A DNA stretch of 64,000 nt, from positions 1 through 64,000 of the forward strand of contig DASVQE010000012.1 of NCBI GenBank assembly GCA_036389275.1. The letters run 5' to 3'. This document shows, in pieces, positions 36,533 to 45,158 of this stretch (positions within the stretch are counted from its first letter, which is position 1; every line of letters begins with the position of its first letter). The notes under the pieces were generated by a model that searched no databases, had not been told where the DNA came from, and saw nothing but the letters and a program-made list of their open reading frames with translations. The position numbers and the translations under genes are program-made. The stretch comes from QHVT01 sp036389275. Lineage in GTDB: Bacteria; Acidobacteriota; Thermoanaerobaculia; Gp7-AA8.

Positions 36533-38490
36533 GGCTGAAAGAGTCGCTCCCGTTCGATGAGTGTACGCGTCCCGGCGTCGGCGTGCGCGCGCGCGGCGGC
36601 GATGCGAGCCGCGGCGTCGGGCTCGTGCAGGAGAACGGCCACCTGCGCGCGTTTGAAGAGAGCCATCGCGTACGCGGGATGCGTTTGCGGCACGCGGTCC
36701 AGTGCCGCGCGCGCCTCTTCGAAGCGCCGCGCGGCGAGGTAGAGCACGCCGAGCTCGAGGTCGTTGGCGAAGCGCGGGCCGAGCAGCGTGCGCGCGCGTT
36801 CGTAGGCATCGATGGCGGCGGCGGTGTTGCCGACGGTCATGGCCAGCTCGCCGGTGCGCAGCCACTCGTTCGCGGTCGGCGTCTTCATGGTGGCGATGCG
36901 CTGGCGCAAGGCGAGCGCCTCGTCCAGGCGGTTCTGTTTCTCGCGCACGTCGGCCAGCGCTTCGAGCGCCGGCAGGCGGTCGGGCGACTCCGTCACCTCG
37001 CGCTCGAGCAGCGGCACGGCGCGCTGCCATTCCTTGCCGCGCGCGTAGTGCAGGGCGAGGTAGTGGCGCACGTCCGATGAATCGGGCGCGATCGACTCGG
37101 CGCGGTGGAATGCGGCCAGCGCCGCGGTGTCGTGGCCGAGGGACGAGTGCGCGACGGCGAGGCGCAGCGCAGTGGTGAGGTTGTGCGGATCGGCGGCGAG
37201 GATCTTCTCGAGCAGCGGAATCGCGCGCGCGTAGTCGCCGCCGGCGAAGAGCGCCGAGGCGCGGTCGAGGTCGGGGAACAGACGAGCCATGTCGCGCGGA
37301 CGCGGCGCATCGCGACGCACCACCGGCTTCACATCGGAGGAGACGTAGCCGAGGCTCGCCAGTTGTTTGCGCGCCTCCTCATCGATGGCCGGCGAAGCAG
37401 CGGTCGCCGCGAGCGACGGCACCGGATACTCGCGTAGCGCGCGCCGCATCTCCCGCGACAGTTCGGCGCGTCCTGCGAGATCGTGCGTTTCGGCGGGATC
37501 GCCGATCACGTCGTACACCTCGAGCGCGCCCGCCTGAATCACCTTCTGCCGCCCTTCGACGGCCATGATCTGCGGCTGCCAGCCGTAGTCGAGGAACGGG
37601 ATCATCCCTTCGCCGAGGACCACTTCGCGGTGCGATGCGCGCAGCGAATTCGCGGAGTCGACGCCGGCCCAGTCGAGCAGCGTGTGGAAGACGCGCCGCG
37701 TGCTGACCGGCTCCTCTTCGACGCCGCGCGTCACGCCCGGACCGGCGATGACGAGCGGCACGTGCATCACCGCCTGATAGACGAGCAGTCCGTGCTGCGA
37801 CTCGCCATGCTCGCCGAGCGCTTCACCGTGATCGCCGGCGATGATGACCGCGCCGTCGAACGCATCGAGCAGGCGGCGCAACTGCGCGTCCATCGCCGCC
37901 ACCTCGCCGCGATACGCGCCGAACCGCGAGCGATACGGCTCCGGCGGCGCGTACGGCGTGTGCGGATCGTAGTAGTGCACCCAGAGAAAGCGCGGTCCGT
38001 CGAGCGGCTGCCGCAGCCAGGCGAGCGCGCGATCGGTGGTGTCGCGCGACGTGCGCTCGGCGGAGCCGGGCGGCAGCGCGTCGTCGTACACCTCGAAGCC
38101 GCGGGCGATGCCGAAGCGGCGCGCCAGCGGAAAGGCGGAGACGAATGCGGCCGTGTGATAGCCGGCGGCGCGCAGCTTCTCCGCCGCGAGCGGAAACTCC
38201 GCGCCGAGGTAGCGGGCGTTCTCGTGCACGCCATGGCCGCCGGCGTAGAGCCCGGTGAGCATCGAGCTGTGCGACGGCAGCGTCTCCGGCGCGGCCGCGT
38301 ACGCCTGCAGGAAGCGGCGGCCGCGCGCGGCGACGGAGTTGAACGCCGGCGTCTCCGCGCCGCCGACCGCATCGGCGCGCGTCGTATCGAGCGTCACCAG
38401 CAGGATCGACGGCCGCTGCGCGGGCGGCGGCGCTGGCTGTTCCTTCGCGCACGCGGCGAGCGTGAGCAGCACGGCCAGAGCGCGTTTCAT
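36529..38490 (-). CDS. Sulfatase-like lipoprotein with TPR repeats
   Basis: 653 aa. A lipoprotein signal (MKRALAVLLTLAACAKEQ) precedes an alkaline-phosphatase-superfamily domain: metal motif ILLVTLDTTRADA, nucleophile region APETLPSHSSMLTG, and IIAGDHGEALGEHGE. The Cys/Ser that becomes formylglycine in true sulfatases is Thr here, as in phosphotransferase-type members. From about 425 on, TPR repeats follow (DYARAIPLLEKILAADPHNL, TAALAAFHRAESIAPDSSD). It probably works at the cell envelope. Both ends overlap neighbours in ATGA. Confidence 0.87.
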   Translation of the reverse strand: MKRALAVLLTLAACAKEQPAPPPAQRPSILLVTLDTTRADAVGGAETPAFNSVAARGRRFLQAYAAAPETLPSHSSMLTGLYAGGHGVHENARYLGAEFPLAAEKLRAAGYHTAAFVSAFPLARRFGIARGFEVYDDALPPGSAERTSRDTTDRALAWLRQPLDGPRFLWVHYYDPHTPYAPPEPYRSRFGAYRGEVAAMDAQLRRLLDAFDGAVIIAGDHGEALGEHGESQHGLLVYQAVMHVPLVIAGPGVTRGVEEEPVSTRRVFHTLLDWAGVDSANSLRASHREVVLGEGMIPFLDYGWQPQIMAVEGRQKVIQAGALEVYDVIGDPAETHDLAGRAELSREMRRALREYPVPSLAATAASPAIDEEARKQLASLGYVSSDVKPVVRRDAPRPRDMARLFPDLDRASALFAGGDYARAIPLLEKILAADPHNLTTALRLAVAHSSLGHDTAALAAFHRAESIAPDSSDVRHYLALHYARGKEWQRAVPLLEREVTESPDRLPALEALADVREKQNRLDEALALRQRIATMKTPTANEWLRTGELAMTVGNTAAAIDAYERARTLLGPRFANDLELGVLYLAARRFEEARAALDRVPQTHPAYAMALFKRAQVAVLLHEPDAAARIAAARAHADAGTRTLIERERLFQP

Positions 38491-40247
38491 CGCGCAGATG
38501 GTAACGACACCACGTCGATCACCACCAGCGTGAGATCGTCCGCGTCCGCGCCGCCGCTGCGCCACGTTTGCACCTCGCGCAAAACGGCGTCGGCCGCGCC
38601 GCGCGGCTCGAGCGCCGACGTACGCCGCAGCGCGGCCTGCAACCGCTCGTCGCCGAACGCTTCGCCGCGCGCGTCGCGCGCCTCGACCAGGCCGTCGGTG
38701 TACGCGGCGACGCGGTCGCCCGGCGCGAGCGCGATCGTTTCGGTGGCGAACGTCACGCTCGCGAAACGCCCTAGGAGCACGTTCGACGGGCCGAGCTCGC
38801 GGAACGACGAATCGCGCAGCAGCAGCGGAGGCGGATGTCCGGCATTCGCCACTTCCGTCACGCCGCGCTCGAGATCGAAGAAGAGATACGTAGCGGTCAC
38901 GAAGCCGCGCCGCACCTCGCGCCGCAACGTGGCGTTGAGCGACGCCAGCAGCGAGGCCGGTGCGTCGGCGAGGTGCGTCTGCGACGAGACGGCGATCTTC
39001 GCCATCGATGCGATCAGCGCCGCCGGCACGCCGTGACCGGAGACGTCGGCGACGAAGACGCCGGCGCGGCGGGCGTCGAGCGGCAGAAAGTCGTACAGAT
39101 CTCCGGCCACCGACGACGCCGGCACGTAGCAGGCGTGCAGCCGCAGTCCGTCGACCTCCGGCATCGTCGACGGGAGGATCGACTGCTGGATCTCGCGCGC
39201 GGTGGCGAGCTCCGCATCGATGGCCAGCCGGTCGCGCTCCGAGGCCACGAAGCGGCGCGCGGCGACGTAGCCGAGCGTGCCGACGAAGAGCACGAAGCCG
39301 GGCGTCTCGTTGACGTCGCGCCACGGCAGCAGCCCGAGCCCGGCCAGATTCGCAGCGAGCGCGAAGAGGCCGAAGATCGCCGCGCCGACGAGCACGATGC
39401 GCAGATCGCGCGACCAGGAGCGGCGGCTCCAGTAGATGTTGAGGGCGAGGTTGATGCCGCCGACGACGACCAGCGTGTTGTTGAGGGTCTGCTGCGTGCC
39501 GGCTTCGCCGCGAATGAGATCGGAGCCGATGCCGAGCACCGCCAGGGCCACGAACAGCCAGAGCTGGATGCGCAGCGTCGAGCGCCAGCCGTCGCCGATG
39601 AGACGGCGGATGAGCAGCCAGGCCGGGATGTTGATGACGTAGCTGATCAGCCAGACGCCGTGGTCGACGGCGCGCCACGGCATGCCGAGGCTGAGCGGCG
39701 TGACGGAGTCGAGCACCACGCGCGTGCCGTACAGGAGCGCCAGCAGGCCGAACTCGAAGAGCGTGCGCGCGCCGGCGCGGCGCACGCCGGCCACGATCAT
39801 GGCGAACGCGCCGAAGGTGGCCAGGATGATGCCGGTGAGCACGCTCGGGATGTCGTCGACGATCGGCTCGACCGTCACCGCGCGCACGGCTACCGGCACC
39901 GAGGCCCGCGGCACGAGCAGCATGGTGCGGGCGAAGAGCGGCTCGTCGGCATCGGCCGGGACGCGAAAGTCAAGATGTTGACCAGCCGCGGACGGCGGCA
40001 GCGCGATCACATGCACCACCGGCCGGCCGTTCGCCTCGGCCGGGCCATGCAAGGAGTAGAGGCGTTGCGTGCCGATGAACAGTTCGAACGACGGCGTGTA
40101 GGCGCGCACCACCAACTGCGCATCGGGCGGCAGCTTCGGCGGCAGCTCGCGCGCGCCGTCGCGCAGCGCGATCGCGCCCGGCGCGGCGACGTGGCACGCC
40201 GTCAGGAGCACGAGCGCGCAGCACCAGAGGAGTGTCGGCAACCGCAT
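38487..40247 (-). CDS. Membrane SpoIIE-family PP2C phosphatase
   Basis: 586 aa. A signal/lipobox-like start (LLWCCALVLLTACHVAAPG), an extracytoplasmic beta domain (to about 120), about seven membrane helices (130-330) and a C-terminal PP2C/SpoIIE domain with the metal Asp motifs SSVAGDLYDF, VFVADVSGHGVP, AAYTDGLVEA and DADDLTLVVI. It should dephosphorylate a cytosolic protein, often an anti-anti-sigma factor, in response to an outside signal. First gene of the operon with the sulfatase-TPR and DUF1801 genes. -10-like TAGGAT lies 9 nt before the ATG. Confidence 0.9.
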   Translation of the reverse strand: MRLPTLLWCCALVLLTACHVAAPGAIALRDGARELPPKLPPDAQLVVRAYTPSFELFIGTQRLYSLHGPAEANGRPVVHVIALPPSAAGQHLDFRVPADADEPLFARTMLLVPRASVPVAVRAVTVEPIVDDIPSVLTGIILATFGAFAMIVAGVRRAGARTLFEFGLLALLYGTRVVLDSVTPLSLGMPWRAVDHGVWLISYVINIPAWLLIRRLIGDGWRSTLRIQLWLFVALAVLGIGSDLIRGEAGTQQTLNNTLVVVGGINLALNIYWSRRSWSRDLRIVLVGAAIFGLFALAANLAGLGLLPWRDVNETPGFVLFVGTLGYVAARRFVASERDRLAIDAELATAREIQQSILPSTMPEVDGLRLHACYVPASSVAGDLYDFLPLDARRAGVFVADVSGHGVPAALIASMAKIAVSSQTHLADAPASLLASLNATLRREVRRGFVTATYLFFDLERGVTEVANAGHPPPLLLRDSSFRELGPSNVLLGRFASVTFATETIALAPGDRVAAYTDGLVEARDARGEAFGDERLQAALRRTSALEPRGAADAVLREVQTWRSGGADADDLTLVVIDVVSLPSAR

Positions 40248-40285
40248 CGACGTCGCGGCATCCTAACAGCGATACCATCGCGCCC

Positions 40286-40879
40286 ATGCTCAACTACATC
40301 TGGTTCGGGCTGATGGCCATCGCCCTGGTCGTGGCGGCGTTCACCGGGAAAGCGGCGGCGGTGTCGGAAGCGGCCGTCGCCTCCGCAAAGACGGCGGTGG
40401 AAATCGCCCTCGGTCTGGTCGGCATCATGACGCTCTGGCTCGGCATCATGCGCATCGCCGAGGAAGCAGGTCTGGTGGCGATCCTCGGCCGCGCACTGCG
40501 TCCGCTGCTGCGCTGGCTCTTTCCGGAGGTGCCGGCCGATCATCCGGCCAACGGCGCCATCGTCATGTCCATCGCCGCGAACATGCTCGGCCTCAGCAAC
40601 GCCGCCACGCCGCTCGGCATCAAGGCGATGGAAGAGCTGCAGACGCTCAACGAGGAGAAGGAGACCGCCTCGAACGCGATGGTCACCTTCATGGCCCTCA
40701 ACACCTCCGGCGTGCAACTGATCCCGACCACCATGATCGGCATCCTCGCCGCGGCCGGCTCGCGGCAGCCGACGGCCATCATCTCCACCGCGCTCGTGGC
40801 CACGTTCATCGGCACCGTGGCCGCGGTGCTCGCGGCGAAAGTGCTGCAGCGCTTCTATCCGGTGAGGGCGCAGGCGTGA
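40286..40879 (+). CDS. spmA: SpmA-like nucleoside-recognition membrane protein
   Basis: 197 aa with about five helices. MLNYIWFGLMAIALVVAAFT, VEIALGLVGIMTLWLGIMRI, HPANGAIVMSIAANMLGLSN and AATPLGIKAMEELQ match the Gate/nucleoside-recognition domain of SpmA. In Bacillus, SpmA and SpmB affect spore core dehydration; in non-sporulating bacteria the pair is common and of unknown transport function. It overlaps spmB. -10-like TACCAT lies 7 nt before the ATG. Confidence 0.92.
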   Translation: MLNYIWFGLMAIALVVAAFTGKAAAVSEAAVASAKTAVEIALGLVGIMTLWLGIMRIAEEAGLVAILGRALRPLLRWLFPEVPADHPANGAIVMSIAANMLGLSNAATPLGIKAMEELQTLNEEKETASNAMVTFMALNTSGVQLIPTTMIGILAAAGSRQPTAIISTALVATFIGTVAAVLAAKVLQRFYPVRAQA

Positions 40880-41409
40880 TGCGGACGGCGCTCGACACGA
40901 TCTCGCTCTGGGCGGTGCCGGTGCTGCTCGTGGTCATTCCGCTGATCGGCATCATTCGCAAGGTGAAGGTCTACGACGCCTTCGTGGTCGGCGCGAAAGA
41001 CGGCTTCGACGTGGCGGTGAAGATCATCCCGTTCCTGGTCGGGTTGCTCGTGGCCATCGGCATGTTCCGCGCGTCGGGCGCGATGGACCTGCTCACTGCG
41101 GCGCTGCAGCCGATCGCCGACGCGACGCAGTTTCCGGCGCAGCTCGTGCCGCTGGCGATCCTGCGCACGCTCAGCGGCAGCGGCTCGCTCGCGTACACGA
41201 CGGACCTGATCAAGACGCATGGTCCCGACTCGCTGATCGGTCGGATGGCGGCGACGATGTACGGCAGCTCGGAGACGACGTTCTACGTGCTGGCGGTCTA
41301 CTTCGGCGCGGTGAGCGTGCGCCGCACGCGGCACGCGGTGCCGGCGGCGCTGATCGGCGACATCGTCGCCGCGATCGCCACGGTGGCGGTCTGCATCTGG
41401 ATGTTCTGA
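40879..41409 (+). CDS. spmB: SpmB-like nucleoside-recognition membrane protein
   Basis: 176 aa. The pattern ISLWAVPVLLVVIPLIGIIR, AFVVGAKDGFDVAVKIIPFL, LRTLSGSGSLAYTTDLIKTH, GPDSLIGRMAATMYGSSETT, FYVLAVYFG is typical of SpmB. The last motif is a conserved Gate-domain feature. The ATG shares one base with the spmA stop (TGATG); a GTG at 40876 is also possible. SpmA and SpmB probably form one membrane complex. Confidence 0.92.
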   Translation: MRTALDTISLWAVPVLLVVIPLIGIIRKVKVYDAFVVGAKDGFDVAVKIIPFLVGLLVAIGMFRASGAMDLLTAALQPIADATQFPAQLVPLAILRTLSGSGSLAYTTDLIKTHGPDSLIGRMAATMYGSSETTFYVLAVYFGAVSVRRTRHAVPAALIGDIVAAIATVAVCIWMF

Positions 41410-41410
41410 C

Positions 41411-43042
41411 GTGACGGCGGCCGTCATCCAGGCGTTGCTCGCCGTCGTCGCCGGCGCCGTGCTCTTCATGCTCTGGCGCCTGGCCGCGCCGCGCGATCCG
41501 CGACTGCGGCTGATCGTCGCTGCAGGGTTTCTCGCGCGCGCGATCGGCGGGCAACTGCTGTTCTGGATCTCGTGGGCGGAGCTGCCGTTCGCGCGCTCGC
41601 TGCAGTACGGCCGCGGACTGTGGTTCTTCGCGCTCGACGCGATGCTCTACGTGCCGCCGGCGCTGGCGGCGGTGCGGCGCGGCGTCTGGGCGATGCTGAC
41701 CGTGCCGCCGAGCGTGCCGTCGTCGATGTACGTGAAGGTGCTGGCGGTGGCGATGGCGCTGCTGGGTGAGGCCATGTCGGTGGCGCTCGTGGTGAATCTC
41801 TTCAGCTTTCTCGCGCTTGTGGCCATCGTGGTGCGCTGGGACGCCGCGCCGCGCGTGAAGGCGGTGGCGATCGCCGTGGCCAGCCTCACGCCGTCGTTCA
41901 TCCTCTGGTCGTTCCAGCCGCTGAAGGACGCCTTCTTTCAACTGCTCTTCGTCGCCTTCATCGCCGCCTGCGCGCTCTGGCTGCGCGCATGCACGGCGCG
42001 CGCGTACGCGGTCGCCGGCGCGCTGCTCACGGCGCTGCTCTACGCGATCTCAGCCATCCGCTGGTACGCCGGCTTCGCCATGCTGGTCGTCGTGCTGTTG
42101 CTGCTCGTCGTGACGGTCGTGCGCGCGGAGCGGCGCGGCGCAGCATTGATCGCATCGCTGCTGTTGCTGCTGGCGTTGCGCACGGCGGTGGTGGCCGGGT
42201 CGGGGCCGCGGCTGGCGACGTCGATGGCCACGCTGCTCGTCGCGCGCAATCCCGCCGCGCCGCAGCTCTCGCTCGCCGACGACGCCATGATCGTGCGTGA
42301 GCGGTTCGAGCGTTCGCAGGGGAGTACCGCCATCGCGCCCGGCACCGCGTTGCAAGCGCCGGCGGCGCCAAGGAGCAATGCCGGCATTACGCCGGCGGAG
42401 ATCGTGGAGATCCGCCGCTCGATCGACGCCTCGGCCGCGCAGTGGAGCCGCGGTGCGGAGCGCAGCGGCGCCGGCGCGCTGCGCGTGACCGGCGTACGCA
42501 TCGCGCCCATCGGGCCGGGCTCCGTCGACGCCGACGTGCGTTGGGAGATGCGCGGCGCCGACGGCGCGATGCGGCGCGGCACGTTCGTGACCACGCTCCG
42601 CCGGCGTCCGGACGGCGGATGGCAGGCGCTGAAGGTGGCGTCCGAGCACAAGGCGGCCGCGCCGAAAACGCATCTCGCCCGACTGCTCTCCGGCACGGCG
42701 GTGATGTTGCTGCCCCAAGCCATCGGCCAGCGCCTCGGCCTGTTCGAAGTGGGCGGCGGCCGCGGACTGCTCTGGTTCACCGATCTCGACACGATCCTCT
42801 TCGACGCGCTGCTGCTCTTCACGATCGTCTGCATCGCGAAGAACTTCCGCACCGCGCGGCGCGAGCCGCTGTTCTGGTGCGCGCTGCTGATCACGCTCTT
42901 CATCGGCGGCCCGATCGCCTATTCAATCGCCAACTGGGGCACGCTCTTCCGCCTGCGCGGGATGATCTACATGGGCCTGGTCTGCACCACGCTGACCGCC
43001 GCGCGACCGCGCCTGTTAACCGCGCCCGTCGATCGCGCGTAG
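41411..43042 (+). CDS. Multi-pass membrane protein, glycosyltransferase-like layout
   Basis: 543 aa from a GTG start 1 nt after spmB. About ten helices, with a soluble insert at about 290-410 rich in Ala/Arg. LTPSFILWSFQPLKDAFFQL, LLYAISAIRWYAGFAMLVVV resembles GT-C-type or Wzy/ligase-like membrane proteins that use lipid-linked sugars, but no signature is decisive. The spacing suggests cotranscription with spmA-spmB. I cannot give a specific function. Confidence 0.65.
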   Translation: MTAAVIQALLAVVAGAVLFMLWRLAAPRDPRLRLIVAAGFLARAIGGQLLFWISWAELPFARSLQYGRGLWFFALDAMLYVPPALAAVRRGVWAMLTVPPSVPSSMYVKVLAVAMALLGEAMSVALVVNLFSFLALVAIVVRWDAAPRVKAVAIAVASLTPSFILWSFQPLKDAFFQLLFVAFIAACALWLRACTARAYAVAGALLTALLYAISAIRWYAGFAMLVVVLLLLVVTVVRAERRGAALIASLLLLLALRTAVVAGSGPRLATSMATLLVARNPAAPQLSLADDAMIVRERFERSQGSTAIAPGTALQAPAAPRSNAGITPAEIVEIRRSIDASAAQWSRGAERSGAGALRVTGVRIAPIGPGSVDADVRWEMRGADGAMRRGTFVTTLRRRPDGGWQALKVASEHKAAAPKTHLARLLSGTAVMLLPQAIGQRLGLFEVGGGRGLLWFTDLDTILFDALLLFTIVCIAKNFRTARREPLFWCALLITLFIGGPIAYSIANWGTLFRLRGMIYMGLVCTTLTAARPRLLTAPVDRA

Positions 43043-43054
43043 TGGCAGTCGATC

Positions 43055-43757
43055 ATGCGACTGCAGCTCGACTGGCGGTACGTCACCGCGTTTCTCGCGC
43101 TCACGATTCTCTGCGGCACCTCGCACGAGTTCGCGCATCACTTCGCCGGCGCCGCGATGTGCGGCTGCTTCGGGCGTGAAGACGTTCAACTCGTTCGATC
43201 TCTGCCCGTCGTGCGCCGGCAACGACGGGGCCTTCTTCGTGGCCACCTGGGCCGGACCGCTGCTGACGTACGGTCTGATGTGGTACGGCGCGTACCGCGT
43301 GCGCCGCGGCACGGAGGCGCAGCGGCAGCTCGGCTTCGCCCTGATCTTCGCCAACTTTCCGGTCAACCGGATGCTCTTCGTGCTGATGGGCTGGAACGAC
43401 GAGCAGTACGTGACGCGCACGCTCTTCGGCACGACGCCGCTCGGCTGGATCATCACCGTGCTGCTGGTCTACGCCTTCACCGTGCCGCCGCTCGTGGTCG
43501 CGTACCGCGCCATCGCCAACCGCCGCCGCGCCCTCTGGTTCGCCGCCTTCTTCACGCTGCCGTTCGTCTACGTCATCCTCTTCGCCGGCTTCGTGCTCGA
43601 GGAATGGCTGCTGCTCCGGCAGAAGGTGCTCGCGCAACGCGTCATCGGCGTGCCGCTGCTGATCGTCGCCGTGGAGATCATCTCGCTGGCGATCTATCTG
43701 ACGTTCCGCAACGCCATCGAGCAGCCGCGGCCAGCAGCAACGGTCGCGCGTCCGTGA
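43055..43757 (+). CDS. Membrane protein with HExxH motif (M50-like), frameshifted in this sequence
   Basis: About 233 aa when repaired. The first helix carries TSHEFAHHFAGAAMCGCFG, an HEFAH metalloprotease motif placed as in site-2 proteases, but no second NxxD ligand motif is certain. A GGG run at 43172-43174 then breaks the frame; removing one G gives CGCFGVKTFNSFDLCPSCAG and the frame runs on to 43757 through about five helices. The CGC and CPSC pairs could form a metal or disulfide site. Probably cotranscribed with the 543-aa membrane gene (12 nt gap). An assembly indel is likely. Confidence 0.65.
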
Positions 43758-43766
43758 CCGGCGCCG

Positions 43767-43895
43767 TCACCGCGCCGACACGCTGTACGAGCCGTCGGCT
43801 TCCTTCTGCACCACGATGTGCTCGGCGCCGTCGTTGACGAAATCCTGGACGACGTTGCCGACTTCGCCGGATGGAACCTTTTCGACATTGGCCAT
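43767..43895 (-). CDS. 42-aa small protein
   Basis: Reads MANVEKVPSGEVGNVVQDFV, NDGAEHIVVQKEADGSYSVS, AR. It is small, acidic and soluble with a coherent composition. GAGGTG lies 4 nt before the ATG, and the start is 8 nt after the stop of the upstream lipoprotein gene, so it is translated from the same mRNA. Its family and function are unknown to me. The spacing, the Shine-Dalgarno and the lack of a competing frame make it a likely real gene. Confidence 0.65.
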   Translation of the reverse strand: MANVEKVPSGEVGNVVQDFVNDGAEHIVVQKEADGSYSVSAR

Positions 43896-43903
43896 TGCGC
43901 ACC

Positions 43904-45145
43904 TCATTTCACGCCGAGCTGCGCGACGGCATCGGCGCGCAGTTGGCGGTAATCGTCTCCGTTGAGAAAGACGGCGATGCTCGCGCGGCCGTTCAGCCAG
44001 TCGTCGAGCTTGCGGCGATTCGCCGGGTCGGCGCCGATCCAGGCGCGCAGCTTCGTCGTGTTCGCGTCGGCGCCGAAGACCGCCACGCCTTCCGAGATCG
44101 GACGGCGCGAGACGCGCGCGTACGTCGGGATTGGCGCGCCGAGAACGCCGCCGTCGAGGATGGGGCGATCGAAGGCGAGGTAGCCGACGACCAGCGGGCG
44201 CGGGAAGGTCTCGTTCATGGCCACACTGCGCGACGACGCCGAGGCGATGGTGATGTTCGCGCCGGGCGTCGCCGCGGCCACGCTCTGCGAGAGGCTCGAC
44301 AGCATCGCCGAGTAATCCTTCGCCGCGTCGGCCGCATCGGTCGACGAGCCTGCGTCGAAGAGCGCCGGCGCCTTCGACGCGCCCGCATCCACCCGTCCGC
44401 CGCGCGAACGGTTCTCGATCAGCGACACGTTCACGCCGCCGGCCACGTACACACGATAGACCGTGCGCACGTAGTTCTGCTCGAGCACTTTTTCATCGTG
44501 CTTGCGCGCGACCATGTGCGGCGCGTACTGCTTGAGGAAGTCGCGATTCTGCGCCGCCCATTCGTCGACCTGCGGCGCGAGATTCGCCACCGGCAGTCCG
44601 TACGTCGACGCGGAGCTGATGTTGATCGTGCCGTACGCGTCGGAGGTCGCCAGGATGCTCAGCCCGACCGGCACCGACTGCACCGGCAGCGCCAGCGTCG
44701 CACCCTTGCCGTCCTTCACCTGAAACGCGTACGACGGAAAGGCGGCACCCGGCGCGGCCGACCAATCGGTCGACGGCGTCGTCGTCCGCGGCGGCTCCGG
44801 AAACTGCCACTGCCGCGGCAGCACGCTCTCCGGCGACACCTGATACGCGCCGTTGTAGTAGTCGCTCCAGCCGAGCGGATGCAGCCGTCCGATCACGTTG
44901 TCGAGCGGCAGAAATCCGTTCGCCTGCAGCTCCTTCACCTCTTCCTGCAGCGGCGTGGCCACGAGGAACAGGTCGCCCACCTGCAGATCCTCGGTGAGCG
45001 GATAGACCGGCAGCACCTGGCTCGCGCGGATCGTCAGGCACCAGTCTTTCGCTACCTGCGCGAGCTCGTTCGCGCGCTCCTGATGCAGGCTCGCGCAGGC
45101 ACAGCAGAGCAACGCCGCAAGTGCGGCCGCGACACGTTTCTGCAT
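43904..45145 (-). CDS. Hypothetical lipoprotein
   Basis: 413 aa. Lipobox at MQKRVAAALAALLCCACASL. The mature part has no membrane helix and no motif I know; it contains long Ser/Ala-rich stretches (STDAADAAKDYSAMLSSLSQ) and ends in GRASIAVFLNGDDYRQLRAD. GGAGG 7 nt before the ATG fixes the start. It follows the amino-acid permease gene by 13 nt and precedes the 42-aa gene, so it may belong to the lysA, D-aminoacylase, permease transcript. Confidence 0.7.
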   Translation of the reverse strand: MQKRVAAALAALLCCACASLHQERANELAQVAKDWCLTIRASQVLPVYPLTEDLQVGDLFLVATPLQEEVKELQANGFLPLDNVIGRLHPLGWSDYYNGAYQVSPESVLPRQWQFPEPPRTTTPSTDWSAAPGAAFPSYAFQVKDGKGATLALPVQSVPVGLSILATSDAYGTINISSASTYGLPVANLAPQVDEWAAQNRDFLKQYAPHMVARKHDEKVLEQNYVRTVYRVYVAGGVNVSLIENRSRGGRVDAGASKAPALFDAGSSTDAADAAKDYSAMLSSLSQSVAAATPGANITIASASSRSVAMNETFPRPLVVGYLAFDRPILDGGVLGAPIPTYARVSRRPISEGVAVFGADANTTKLRAWIGADPANRRKLDDWLNGRASIAVFLNGDDYRQLRADAVAQLGVK

Positions 45146-45158
45146 GGACGGACCTCCG

